Source: CAZDHT01 sp964505325 (GTDB lineage Bacteria; Planctomycetota; PUPC01). From it: a stretch of DNA of 36,795 nucleotides. Shown here piece after piece: positions 1-7,656 of the stretch (its first letter is position 1; every line of letters begins with the position of its first letter). A program made the position numbers and the translations under genes. Below the pieces are notes generated by a model. The model was not told the DNA's origin and ran no database searches. It worked only from the letters and a program-made list of their open reading frames with translations. Location: positions 1 to 36,795 of the forward strand of contig CAZDHT010000019.1 of the NCBI GenBank assembly GCA_964505325.1, given 5' to 3'.

Positions 1-381
1 ATCGGCGGCATAATGGTCCCGATTGTGGGCGACTACCTAGTCGCAGACATGGCCGCCGAGTTCGGCGTGCCGCTCCTGGTGGTTGCGCGCGCCGGACTGG
101 GCACCATCAACCACTCGCTGCTGACGGTCGAGTTCGCACGGTCTCGCGGGCTCGATGTCGCCGCGATCGTGCTCAACTCGCCCGCGAAACCAGCCGGCGG
201 GCTTGCCGAAGACACCAATCCATCGGTCATCGCAAGCCTGGCCGGTCCGACGCCCGTGATCGGCCCGCTGCGCCACTGCGGCGGCGTCTTGGTCGATACG
301 GGCGAACTGGGCGACCTGCCGGCGGCCCTGGCGGGCCTCGACGGCATTGACAAGCTGATCGAAGAGCGCTTTGAAGTCTGA
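1..381 (+). CDS. bioD: dethiobiotin synthase, C-terminal part (cut by window start)
   Basis: The open frame runs in from the left edge and stops with TGA at 379-381, so only about 126 C-terminal residues are present. The stretch around VARAGLGTINHSLLT, followed by the AIVLN strand, is the signature of dethiobiotin synthase, where the glycine-rich loop and the Asn of VLN help bind nucleotide. The enzyme closes the ureido ring of dethiobiotin from 7,8-diaminononanoate, CO2 and ATP, the penultimate step of biotin synthesis in the cytoplasm. The P-loop lies outside the window. No other biotin gene is visible; any bio operon would extend to the left. The next gene begins 12 bp downstream, suggesting cotranscription with unrelated genes. 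Confidence 0.9.
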   Translation: MGGIMVPIVGDYLVADMAAEFGVPLLVVARAGLGTINHSLLTVEFARSRGLDVAAIVLNSPAKPAGGLAEDTNPSVIASLAGPTPVIGPLRHCGGVLVDTGELGDLPAALAGLDGIDKLIEERFEV

Positions 382-393
382 CCGGAGCCGGGC

Positions 394-2088
394 TTGAACG
401 GAATTGCCCCACTGCTGGCGATGCGGCGAAATATCATCTGGAACGCCTTGCGCACCATCGGCCAGCACTCTCGCCTGAAAATCTTCTCCATCGCCGTGCT
501 CGGCGGCGCCATCTGGATCGGCCTCTACGTGTTCCCCTACTACGGCTTCCACTGGGTGGTCAGATTGCTGCACGAAAGCAGCATCTCTGACATGCTCATC
601 TCCCTGTTCTTCCTGCTGTTGACGGTCATGCTCGTCTTCAGCAACGCCGTCATCGCCTACACCGCTCTCTTTCGGTCCAAGGAGGTGTGGTTCCTGCGCT
701 CCTGCCCGATCTCGCCGGGGACGCTGTTCCTCTACAAGCTCGCCGAGTCGCTGACGTTCAGTTCGTGGGCCTTCATGCTGCTGGGCGTCCCGATCATGCT
801 GGCCTACGGCGTCCACAAAGGTGCGCCGTGGTACTACTACATCGCGATGTTCGTTTTCTTCTTCAGCTTTGTGCTGATCCCCGCCAGCGCCGGGGCGCTG
901 ATTGCGCTGGTCATTTCCACGGTGTTGCGCCCCTGGATGCGAAAACTGCTGACCTGGGCGGCGATCACGCTGGCCGTCGCCGCGCTGATCATTGGCCCCT
1001 CCTATATTCACACCAAGCGGTCCGGGACCCGGCTGTTTCTCGCGGCGACGCTGCTGCGGCGCGTCAGCGTCACTCACAGCGTATACTGGCCCAGCGCGTG
1101 GGTATCGCGGGGCCTGGCCATTTGTGCCAATGGGGTCGAATCGGGGAACCTCGGCGAGGCGCTCTATTACCTGGGCCTGCTGGCGAGCAATTCGCTGTTC
1201 CTGTGCCTGCTCGCCTACGGGTTTGCCAGCCGCGCCTATGTCCGGGCGTGGGATCGCATCCATTCGATGTCGTCAAGGCGCCGCGCCGGCCGCCTCGAGA
1301 TCGTCATGCCGACGAGCGGCCCGATCCCACGTATCGTGCGCCGCCTCACACGGCAGCCCATGTACCAACTGATCGCGAAAGACCTGAAGACCTTCGTCCG
1401 TGATCCGGTGCAGTGGACCCAGTGCGCCGTCCTGTTCGGCCTGCTCGGGCTCTACATTCTGAACCTGCGCAACCTGCGGTATCCCGCCGCGCAGCCGATG
1501 TGGCGGAACCTGACGACGTTCCTCAACCTCGGCTCGATCTGCCTGGTCCTGGCCACGTTGACCACCCGGTTTGTTTTCCCGATGTTCAGCCTGGAAGGAC
1601 TCCGATTCTGGGTCCTGGGGCTCGTCCCGTTGAAGCGGACCTACGTGCTGTGGAGCAAGTTCACGTTCTCCTTCGTGGCGTCCGTGACGATCACGACGGT
1701 GTTGATGGTCATGTCCGACCTGATGCTCGGCGAGCCCAAGGCGTTCATCATGCTTCACGTGTTCACGGTGTGCATGATTTCGCTGGGACTCAGCGGCATG
1801 GCGGTCGGCCTGAGCGCCCTGTATCCGAACCTGCACGAGACCAGCCCCGCGAAGATCGTGTCCGGCTTTGGTGGGACCTTGAATTTGATACTCAGTTTGT
1901 TGTATGTTTCCATCGTCGTGGCGGTCGAGGCCATCCCGGTCCACCTCTGGGCAACCGGTGCGATCTCCCGCTTCGAGATGATCCTCGGCCTGTGCGGTGC
2001 GGTAGCGGTTCTGCTGGTGCTGACAGCCGCGGCTTGCGCTGTGCCGATGTGGCTCGGGTCGAAGTCGCTGAGGAAAATGGAGTTCTAG
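394..2088 (+). CDS. multi-pass ABC-exporter-type membrane permease
   Basis: A 564-residue integral membrane protein with roughly ten to twelve hydrophobic segments, for example near residues 30-55, 65-95, 130-180, 185-205, 260-285 and several between 340 and 555. The architecture resembles the large putative ABC exporter permeases common in planctomycetes. The substrate cannot be told, and no ATP-binding partner gene is present in the window; it may lie to the left of bioD. I chose the TTG start at 394 because a GGAG sits just upstream and it follows the bioD stop by 12 bp; an ATG at 421 is the alternative. The stop codon is followed immediately by the tldD ATG, so translation is probably coupled. 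Confidence 0.7.
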   Translation: MNGIAPLLAMRRNIIWNALRTIGQHSRLKIFSIAVLGGAIWIGLYVFPYYGFHWVVRLLHESSISDMLISLFFLLLTVMLVFSNAVIAYTALFRSKEVWFLRSCPISPGTLFLYKLAESLTFSSWAFMLLGVPIMLAYGVHKGAPWYYYIAMFVFFFSFVLIPASAGALIALVISTVLRPWMRKLLTWAAITLAVAALIIGPSYIHTKRSGTRLFLAATLLRRVSVTHSVYWPSAWVSRGLAICANGVESGNLGEALYYLGLLASNSLFLCLLAYGFASRAYVRAWDRIHSMSSRRRAGRLEIVMPTSGPIPRIVRRLTRQPMYQLIAKDLKTFVRDPVQWTQCAVLFGLLGLYILNLRNLRYPAAQPMWRNLTTFLNLGSICLVLATLTTRFVFPMFSLEGLRFWVLGLVPLKRTYVLWSKFTFSFVASVTITTVLMVMSDLMLGEPKAFIMLHVFTVCMISLGLSGMAVGLSALYPNLHETSPAKIVSGFGGTLNLILSLLYVSIVVAVEAIPVHLWATGAISRFEMILGLCGAVAVLLVLTAAACAVPMWLGSKSLRKMEF

Positions 2089-3450
2089 ATGATCGACCGG
2101 ATTCGTAAGGCCCTCGGGGCGGGCAGCGCCGACTACATCGAAATCCGAGTGCAGGAGGCCGGCGCCACCTCCGTGCAGTACACCGGCAAAGAGCTGGAGA
2201 GCATCGGCCGGCGCACCCGCCTCGGCGGGAGCGTGCGGGCGATGGTCAAAGGCGGCTGGGGCTTCGCGTCGTTCAACGAGGTCGAGGAACTCCCGCGCTT
2301 CGTCGAGGCGGCGTGCGCCCAGGCGCGGCTCGTCAAACGCGACCCCACCGGTCTCGCGCCGGTCGAACCGGCGACCGACCACGTCGTTGCCAAACCGGAA
2401 GTCGACCCGCGCCAGATCCCGCTCGAACAGAAACAGGCGCTCTGCGAGCGATACAACAACACCATCCTCGCCATGCCCAAGATACAGACTTCGAGTGTCG
2501 TCTACCGGGACTCCACCGTGGTGGAGCACCTGGTGACCACCGACGGAGCCGAGCTGGTCCAGGAGACGTGCTTCACGGGCACGATGGCCATGGCCGTCGC
2601 AAAGGACGGGACGAACGTCCAGCGCGCCTACGACAGCGTCGGGGACGTTCGCGGCTACCAGATCGTCGAGGGCCGCGACGAGGTGTGTGAGAAGGTCGCT
2701 CAGCGCGCCATCGACCTCCTGTCCGCCGAGCCGCCCGAGGCCGGCCCGCACACCGTCGTGCTGGACTCCAAGCTGTGCGGCGTGTTCGTTCACGAAGCAT
2801 TCGGGCACCTCAGCGAGGCCGACTTCATACACGAGAACGAACGGCTCAAGAAGATGATGAGCATCGGCCGGCGATTCGGGCCCGACGCGTTGTGCATCTG
2901 CGATGATCCCAGCGCACCCGGCGAGGCCGGATACTACGCCTACGACGCCGAAGGCACCAGGGGCACCAAGACGTATCTCATCCGCGGTGGCGTGCTGACC
3001 AGCCGCCTGCACTCCCGCGAGACCGCGGCCATGATGAACGAACCCCCCACCGGCAACGCCCGCTGCCTCACGTACGGCTTCGTCCCAATCGTCCGAATGT
3101 CCAACACCTACATGGAGCCGCGCCAATACCCGTTCGAGCAACTCCTCGAAGGCGTCGACGACGGCATCTATGCCATCGGCGCCATCGGCGGGCAGACCGA
3201 CATGGAGATGTTCACCTTCTCCGCCGAAGAGGCGTACGAGATCAAGAACGGAAAGCTGGGCCGAAAGCTGCGGGACGTGGTCCTCACGGGAAATGTGTTC
3301 CAGACCCTCGCCAACATCGAGCGGATCGGGAACGACTTCAGCATGCACGGCGGCCTGGGCGGATGCGGCAAGGGCGGCCAGTCGCCGCTCCGCGTGTCCG
3401 ACGGCGGCCCCAGCGTGCGCATACGCAATGTGGTGGTAGGTGGACGATGA
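2089..3450 (+). CDS. tldD: TldD-family metalloprotease subunit
   Basis: A 453-residue protein with the TldD zinc motif HExxxH at residues 235-240 (HEAFGH) in the usual central position, followed by the conserved C-terminal glycine-rich segment ending GLGGCGKGGQSP. In E. coli the TldD/TldE (PmbA) heterodimer degrades unfolded peptides and trims the leader of microcin B17; TldD carries the metal site. The length is normal for the family. The ATG directly abuts the permease stop codon, and the gene overlaps the pmbA-like gene by 4 bp (ATGA), as expected for two subunits made in equal amounts. No peptide-natural-product precursor was seen nearby, so a general proteolytic role is the default guess. 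Confidence 0.93.
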   Translation: MIDRIRKALGAGSADYIEIRVQEAGATSVQYTGKELESIGRRTRLGGSVRAMVKGGWGFASFNEVEELPRFVEAACAQARLVKRDPTGLAPVEPATDHVVAKPEVDPRQIPLEQKQALCERYNNTILAMPKIQTSSVVYRDSTVVEHLVTTDGAELVQETCFTGTMAMAVAKDGTNVQRAYDSVGDVRGYQIVEGRDEVCEKVAQRAIDLLSAEPPEAGPHTVVLDSKLCGVFVHEAFGHLSEADFIHENERLKKMMSIGRRFGPDALCICDDPSAPGEAGYYAYDAEGTRGTKTYLIRGGVLTSRLHSRETAAMMNEPPTGNARCLTYGFVPIVRMSNTYMEPRQYPFEQLLEGVDDGIYAIGAIGGQTDMEMFTFSAEEAYEIKNGKLGRKLRDVVLTGNVFQTLANIERIGNDFSMHGGLGGCGKGGQSPLRVSDGGPSVRIRNVVVGGR

Positions 3451-4766
3451 TTGATGTCGATGCCTTGATAGACACGGTCCTGACGAAGGCCGGCGCCGCG
3501 GCCGACGCCGCCGAGGTCTTCTACGACTCTTCCGAGAGCCGGCCCGTGGAATTCGAGAACAACAAGCTGAAATACGTCGCGACCAAGTCCGGGCGCGGCG
3601 TAGGACTGCGCGTCATCCAGGACGGCCGCATCGGGTTCTCCAGCACGTCGGATCTCAACCGCATCGATGAACTGGTCAAGAACGCTCTGGAGAGCGCAAA
3701 GTTCGGCCAGGAAGCCAAGTTCGAGTTCCCGTCGAACTGCGAGCCGGCCGACGTCAAATCGTACGACGAGAACGTGTCCGCCTTCACAACGCGAGAGATG
3801 ACCGAGCTCGGCCAGGGCGCGATTGACCAGGTCCTCGATAAATACCCCGATGTCCAGTGCACGGCGCACGTTTCCACCGCCATCAGCGACGAACGCGTCG
3901 CCAACACCAACGGCCTGGATGTCGGCCACCGCTCGACCACCTTCTCCATAGACCTCACCGCGCTCGCCGTCAACGACGACGGCCTTCTGTGGGTCGGAGA
4001 TGGCCGCGCCGGCTCGCGCCTGCTGACCGACGCCGCCCCGCTCAGCCGGAAAGTGGTGAGCGACCTCGACCGCGCCAAAGTCGAAGCCACCATCTCGACC
4101 GGCACGTACCCGACCATCTTCACGCCGGATGCGATGGCCACCCTCCTCATCTCGCTCTCGCAGGGGGTCAACGGCAAGCTCGTGCAAAAGGGGGCGTCGC
4201 CGCTGGTGGGAAGGCTCGGCGAGCAGATCGTGGATGAACGGGTTTCCGCCCTCGATGACGCGCTCATCGACTACGCGGCGTCGAGCGCACCCCACGACAC
4301 CGAAGGGCTCGCATCGACCCGGACGCCCCTCATCGAAAACGGCGTGCTCAAGAACTTCCTGTTCGATCTCCAGACCGCCGGGATCCTCGGCACCAAGCCG
4401 ACCGGAAACGGCCTGCGCGGCTACGGCTCGCAGCCGGCCCCGGGCCACAACAACACGGTCGTCAGCCCGGGCGATACGCCCTTCGAAGAAATGCTCCACG
4501 ACATCAAACACGGCCTGCTCGTCGACAGCGTGCTCGGCGGCGGGATGAGCAACACCCTCGCAGGCGAGCTCTCGGTCAACGTCGAACTCGGCTTCCTCAT
4601 CCAGAACGGCTCACTGGCCGGCCGCGTCAAAAATTGCATGATCTTCGGCAACGTGTACGACCTGATGAAGGACGGCATCGCCGCCATCGGCGACACGCCC
4701 GAGATGAAGAGCTCTCTCAGCGTGCCGCCCTTCTGTTTCAAGGGCATCAGCGTCGCGGCGCAGTAA
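3447..4766 (+). CDS. pmbA: TldE/PmbA-family protease partner subunit
   Basis: The protein has 439 residues from the ATG at 3447, which overlaps the tldD stop as ATGA. An in-frame open stretch upstream to 3363 lies inside tldD and is not used. The sequence follows the PmbA/TldE pattern: an N-terminal domain with NNKLKYVATKSGRGVGLRV, a central glycine-rich domain, and a C-terminal segment VNVELGFLIQNGSLAGRVKN. Unlike TldD it has no HExxxH motif, which is the family rule for the non-catalytic partner that completes the chamber. The pairing with tldD is strong contextual support. The product is cytosolic, with no signal peptide. Confidence 0.92.
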   Translation: MIDVDALIDTVLTKAGAAADAAEVFYDSSESRPVEFENNKLKYVATKSGRGVGLRVIQDGRIGFSSTSDLNRIDELVKNALESAKFGQEAKFEFPSNCEPADVKSYDENVSAFTTREMTELGQGAIDQVLDKYPDVQCTAHVSTAISDERVANTNGLDVGHRSTTFSIDLTALAVNDDGLLWVGDGRAGSRLLTDAAPLSRKVVSDLDRAKVEATISTGTYPTIFTPDAMATLLISLSQGVNGKLVQKGASPLVGRLGEQIVDERVSALDDALIDYAASSAPHDTEGLASTRTPLIENGVLKNFLFDLQTAGILGTKPTGNGLRGYGSQPAPGHNNTVVSPGDTPFEEMLHDIKHGLLVDSVLGGGMSNTLAGELSVNVELGFLIQNGSLAGRVKNCMIFGNVYDLMKDGIAAIGDTPEMKSSLSVPPFCFKGISVAAQ

Positions 4767-4818
4767 GTCCCGGTTCGCCGCACGGCGCAGACCCCAATCG
4801 GTAACCGAGGAGAGCGTC

Positions 4819-6099
4819 ATGAAGATCCTGTTGGTTGGTTCCGGTGGGCGCGAACATGCTCTCGCCTGGAAGATCTCGCAGTCGCCGCTGTGCGACACGC
4901 TCTACGGCGCGCCGGGAAACGCCGGGATCGCGCAGCATGCCGAGTTGGTGGACATCGCGGCGGACGATGTCGCCGTGCTTCTGAGGTTCGCCAAACGCGA
5001 GCAGATCGATCTCGTCCTGGTCGGCCCGGAAGCGCCACTGGTCGCCGGGCTGGTCGACGCGTGCGCCGGCGCCGGCATCAAGGCGTTCGGCCCGTCCCGC
5101 GCCGCCGCACAACTCGAAGGCAGCAAGGCCTTCGCGAAAGATATCCTGCATAGGCACGCCATCCCGACCGGCGGGTACCAGGCATTCGACCGCGCGGAGG
5201 CGGCAAAGGATTACGTCGCCAGCCTCCGCCCGCCGATTGTCGTCAAGGCCGACGGGCTCGCCGCCGGCAAGGGCGTCATTATCTGCAAGTCGAAGAAAGA
5301 GGCCGATGAGTGGATCGACGCCATGATCATCGAAGGCCGGTTCGGCACCGCGGGCAGCAAGCTCATCGTGGAGGAATTCCTGACCGGCGAAGAAGCATCG
5401 ATAATGGCATTCACCGACGGGAAGACAATCGCGACGATGCCATCGTCGCAGGACCACAAACGCGCCCTCGACAACGATGACGGCCCGAACACCGGCGGCA
5501 TGGGCGCCTACTCACCCGCCCCCGTGGTCACCAGCGAAGTCTACGACAAGATCGAACGCGACATCCTCATCCCGACCGTCCACGCGATGAACGTCGAGGA
5601 CAAGCCCTACCGCGGCGTCCTGTATGCCGGCCTGATGATTGAGGCCGATAACCCGAGAGTGCTCGAATTCAACGTGCGGTTCGGCGACCCCGAAACGCAG
5701 CCGATCCTCATCCGCCTCAAGTCCGACCTCGTGCCCCTCATTCTGAGCACCATCGACGGGACGCTCGACCAGGCGGAGATCGAGTGGGACGAGCGGCCGG
5801 CCGTCTGCGTCGTGATGGCGTCCGGCGGGTATCCGGACAAGTACCAGAAGGGCTTCCCCATCACCGGCATCGACGAGGCCGAGGCGCTCGGCGACGTCAA
5901 GGTCTTTCACGCCGGCACGATCGAGCGGGACGGTCGGCTCGTCACCAACGGCGGCCGGGTCCTGGGTGTCACCGCCGTGGGTGCGGACCTGCCCGCCGCG
6001 ATCACCCGCGCCTACGAGGCGGTGGACCGGATTTCATTCCAGGACGCACATTACCGGAACGACATCGCCGCCCGCGCGCTCAACCGACCCGCGCGCTGA
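4819..6099 (+). CDS. purD: phosphoribosylamine-glycine ligase (GAR synthetase)
   Basis: A 426-residue protein, the usual length for PurD. It starts MKILLVGSGGREHALAWK, the N-terminal signature that binds the phosphoribosylamine. The ATP-grasp core follows, with VVKADGLAAGKGV near residue 140, a conserved segment around SQDHKRALDNDDGPNTGGMGAYSP, and the metal-binding EFNVRFGDPETQ. It catalyses the second step of purine synthesis: 5-phosphoribosylamine + glycine + ATP to GAR. A GAGGAGAG ribosome-binding site precedes the ATG. It lies 52 bp after pmbA on the same strand, so it may be transcribed with that operon. No other pur gene is in the window. Confidence 0.97.
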   Translation: MKILLVGSGGREHALAWKISQSPLCDTLYGAPGNAGIAQHAELVDIAADDVAVLLRFAKREQIDLVLVGPEAPLVAGLVDACAGAGIKAFGPSRAAAQLEGSKAFAKDILHRHAIPTGGYQAFDRAEAAKDYVASLRPPIVVKADGLAAGKGVIICKSKKEADEWIDAMIIEGRFGTAGSKLIVEEFLTGEEASIMAFTDGKTIATMPSSQDHKRALDNDDGPNTGGMGAYSPAPVVTSEVYDKIERDILIPTVHAMNVEDKPYRGVLYAGLMIEADNPRVLEFNVRFGDPETQPILIRLKSDLVPLILSTIDGTLDQAEIEWDERPAVCVVMASGGYPDKYQKGFPITGIDEAEALGDVKVFHAGTIERDGRLVTNGGRVLGVTAVGADLPAAITRAYEAVDRISFQDAHYRNDIAARALNRPAR

Positions 6100-6403
6100 A
6101 CCGATCGGGTTGACACAATGGCGCCGGAGCGCGCGATTTCTGCGCCCGGCCGGGCGTGTTTTCCGGAAAAACACCGACGGGACCGCCGGACAGTGCCATC
6201 GACGACCTGAACTGTTTCAAGTGTTTCAATGGCTTTGTTCGGCAGAAAAAGTTTTTTCGCACCTAACCTATTGTCCCGCAAAGCCTTATGTAATATGCCA
6301 CCGGTTCGGGCCTGTGTCAAGCGGCCTGCCGATTTTTCCACGAAAAAAAACCGCTCCGCCCGCCGCTTCCCCAGCCTTGGCCGCCGGCCCGGGAGGGGGA
6401 GAT

Positions 6404-6485
6404 TGTAGCCGAGGTCCGTGACCTCGGGCGGCCGCGCCCATCCCCCTTCGCGTAGCTTCGGCGGGACAGGCAGGACGCGGCTACA
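6404..6485. repeat. 82-bp palindromic element bounded by TGTAGCC / GGCTACA
   Basis: The ends TGTAGCC (6404-6410) and GGCTACA (6479-6485) are exact inverted repeats. Inside is a perfect dyad, CCGAGGTC-CGT-GACCTCGG (6409-6427). The interior resembles part of the MITE-like element at 19252-19377, which also carries a GCGGCTGTAG segment followed by a strong hairpin. The element is non-coding and probably part of a dispersed short-repeat family. Confidence 0.55.
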
Positions 6486-6660
6486 GAAGGTCAGCGGTGC
6501 GGGTCTCCTGTTTGTGCTCCTCCCCGCGGGGAGCCGGCCCAGATCCTCTTTCCCGTTTTGCCGGCTTTCCATTTTCTCTTGTCTTCCACACGACCCGGCA
6601 TCTCCCGCCCGCCCGACTATCATAGCAGTCACCTCACCCGCCTGAGGGACTCCACATAGC

Positions 6661-6714
6661 GGTGGGGCCGACATTCTTGTCGGCCAGATGGCAGGCACGA
6701 ATGCCTGCCCCACC
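6661..6714. repeat. short interspersed palindromic repeat, copy 1
   Basis: A 54-bp unit bounded by GGTGGGGC (6661-6668) and GCCCCACC (6707-6714), an exact 8-bp inverted repeat. It contains two nested hairpins: GGCCGACA-TTCT-TGTCGGCC and GGCAGGCA-CGAA-TGCCTGCC. The last 26 bp (6689-6714) recur identically at 16949-16974, and a diverged copy lies at 18403-18443. It sits 42 bp before the methyltransferase fragment. Confidence 0.8.
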
Positions 6715-6756
6715 AAGGCTTGTTCGAGGCCCTTATTCAATGGAGGGGAGCATTCG

Positions 6757-7041
6757 ATGGCGGAAAACCTCCTCTGCTACGGGGACAATGCCAACTTCCT
6801 GCGCGAGAAAGACCTCTTCCCCGACGAGTCCGTCGACCTCATCTACCTCGACCCGCCGTTCAACTCGAAGCGGCCGTACAACATCCTGTTCAAGGACCAC
6901 AAGGGCACCCCCAGCGCCGCGCAGATCAAGGCGTTCGACGACACGTGGAAGTGGGACGAGGGCGCTCAGAGCAACTACGAATGGCTGATCACCGACGTCG
7001 GCTGCGCGGACGGCGGCATCTTCCTGAAGTCGAAGCGGTGA
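6757..7041 (+). pseudogene. truncated N6-adenine-type DNA methyltransferase (N-terminal fragment)
   Basis: The frame encodes 94 residues. The first ~75 match the N-terminus of type III-like site-specific adenine methyltransferases: CYGDNANFL, then VDLIYLDPPFNS with the catalytic DPPF motif, and a KAFDDTWKWDEGA segment. Intact family members have several hundred residues, including target recognition and the SAM-binding FGG motif, all absent here. After about residue 75 the sequence (VGCADGGIFLKSKR) no longer resembles the family. The start ATG at 6757 follows GGAGGGGAG. This is a remnant of a modification gene, probably non-functional; no restriction subunit is nearby. Confidence 0.8.
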
Positions 7042-7072
7042 GAGCCTACGGCGAACGCACGAGGGAATCTGG

Positions 7073-7101
7073 TTGCCCGGATAGGATAGAGGTAGTATAG
7101 T
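7073..7101 (+). promoter_or_regulatory. sigma-70-like promoter before second methyltransferase fragment
   Basis: TTGCCC (7073-7078), a 17-bp spacer, then TATAGT (7096-7101). It is 27 bp upstream of the ATG at 7129. The surrounding sequence is less GC-rich than the neighbourhood. Confidence 0.45.
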
Positions 7102-7128
7102 TGTGTGTACCGGCGTCGGACAATTCAA

Positions 7129-7656
7129 ATGTCGAACGTGACAACAAGTCGGGACCAGGCCAAGGCCATGGTCTCTCGTGGCGGCAGAGAGACAACGGTC
7201 GAGGAGAAGTTTCGCGCCAAGCATGAGGCGTGGAGCGAAAAGACTGATCTCCTCAAGACAACTCATCGGATCTTCTTGGGTGACGCTCGAAAGATGCGGG
7301 GCCTGCCCCCCGAAACGGAGATACATCTCGTTGTAACATCACCACCTTACTGGAATCTGAAGAAGTACGCCGATGATCGGGGCGGCACGCAACTGGGCCA
7401 CATAGACGATCATGAAGATTTCCTGGAGCAGCTGGGGAAGGTCTGGAGACGTTGCCTTCACCTCCTGGCCCCGGGCGGCCGAATGTGTGTCGTGGTGGGG
7501 GATGTCTGCCGGTCGCGGCGGAAACACGGCCGCCTCGCAGATGAACTGGCCGGGGTCCATGAGGGTCCCGTCCATGTCGAAGATCACGTCCTGAATCAAG
7601 GGCGGCTTGGTCTCCGGCCGTCCGCGGGCAGATTGAAGTCGACGATGAGCGGGTAG
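7129..7656 (+). pseudogene. truncated DNA methyltransferase (TSPPYW type), C-terminus lost
   Basis: From the ATG at 7129, about 135 residues read like an N4-cytosine/N6-adenine methyltransferase of the amino-methylating class. The catalytic motif is VVTSPPYWNLKKYADDRGG, followed by LGHIDDHEDFLEQL and the SAM-pocket strand APGGRMCVVVGDVC. Homology stops at RSRRKHGR, near nucleotide 7533, where relatives continue with a His and a long recognition part. The rest of the frame to 7656 is antisense to the HAD fragment and to the end of the neighbouring phosphatase gene, so it is not a genuine C-terminus. The catalytic motif survives, but the missing half makes activity unlikely. Confidence 0.8.
7534..7599 (-). 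pseudogene. 5' stub of a HAD-superfamily phosphatase gene
   Basis: A TTG start at 7599 overlaps the stop of the upstream nuclease/phosphatase gene as TTGA. About 22-26 codons follow, giving LIQDVIFDMDGTLMDPGQF, which is the classic HAD motif I (DxDGT) at the expected distance from the N-terminus. Beyond about 7534 the frame runs into antisense of the methyltransferase fragment and ends at 7339 without any HAD motif II-IV. Originally this was probably the third gene of the leuD operon. It is now cut at the junction described in the findings. Confidence 0.72.

Larger units (their letters stand above)
6100..6756 (+). other. 657-bp gene-free stretch with palindromic repeats
   Basis: No coding signal is visible on either strand. 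The left half has short A-rich and T-rich runs, for example near 6245-6260 and 6342-6352. It then holds two compact palindromic elements, listed separately at 6404-6485 and 6661-6714. No convincing intrinsic terminator for purD was found. Confidence 0.6.

Noticed and set aside
1273..3348. 691-codon open frame on the minus strand
   Set aside because: Antisense to the permease and tldD, which have clear motifs; no ribosome-binding site and low-complexity shadow composition.
6111..6140. TTGACA after purD as a promoter
   Set aside because: No -10 box at 15-19 bp and no gene downstream on that strand for 600 bp.
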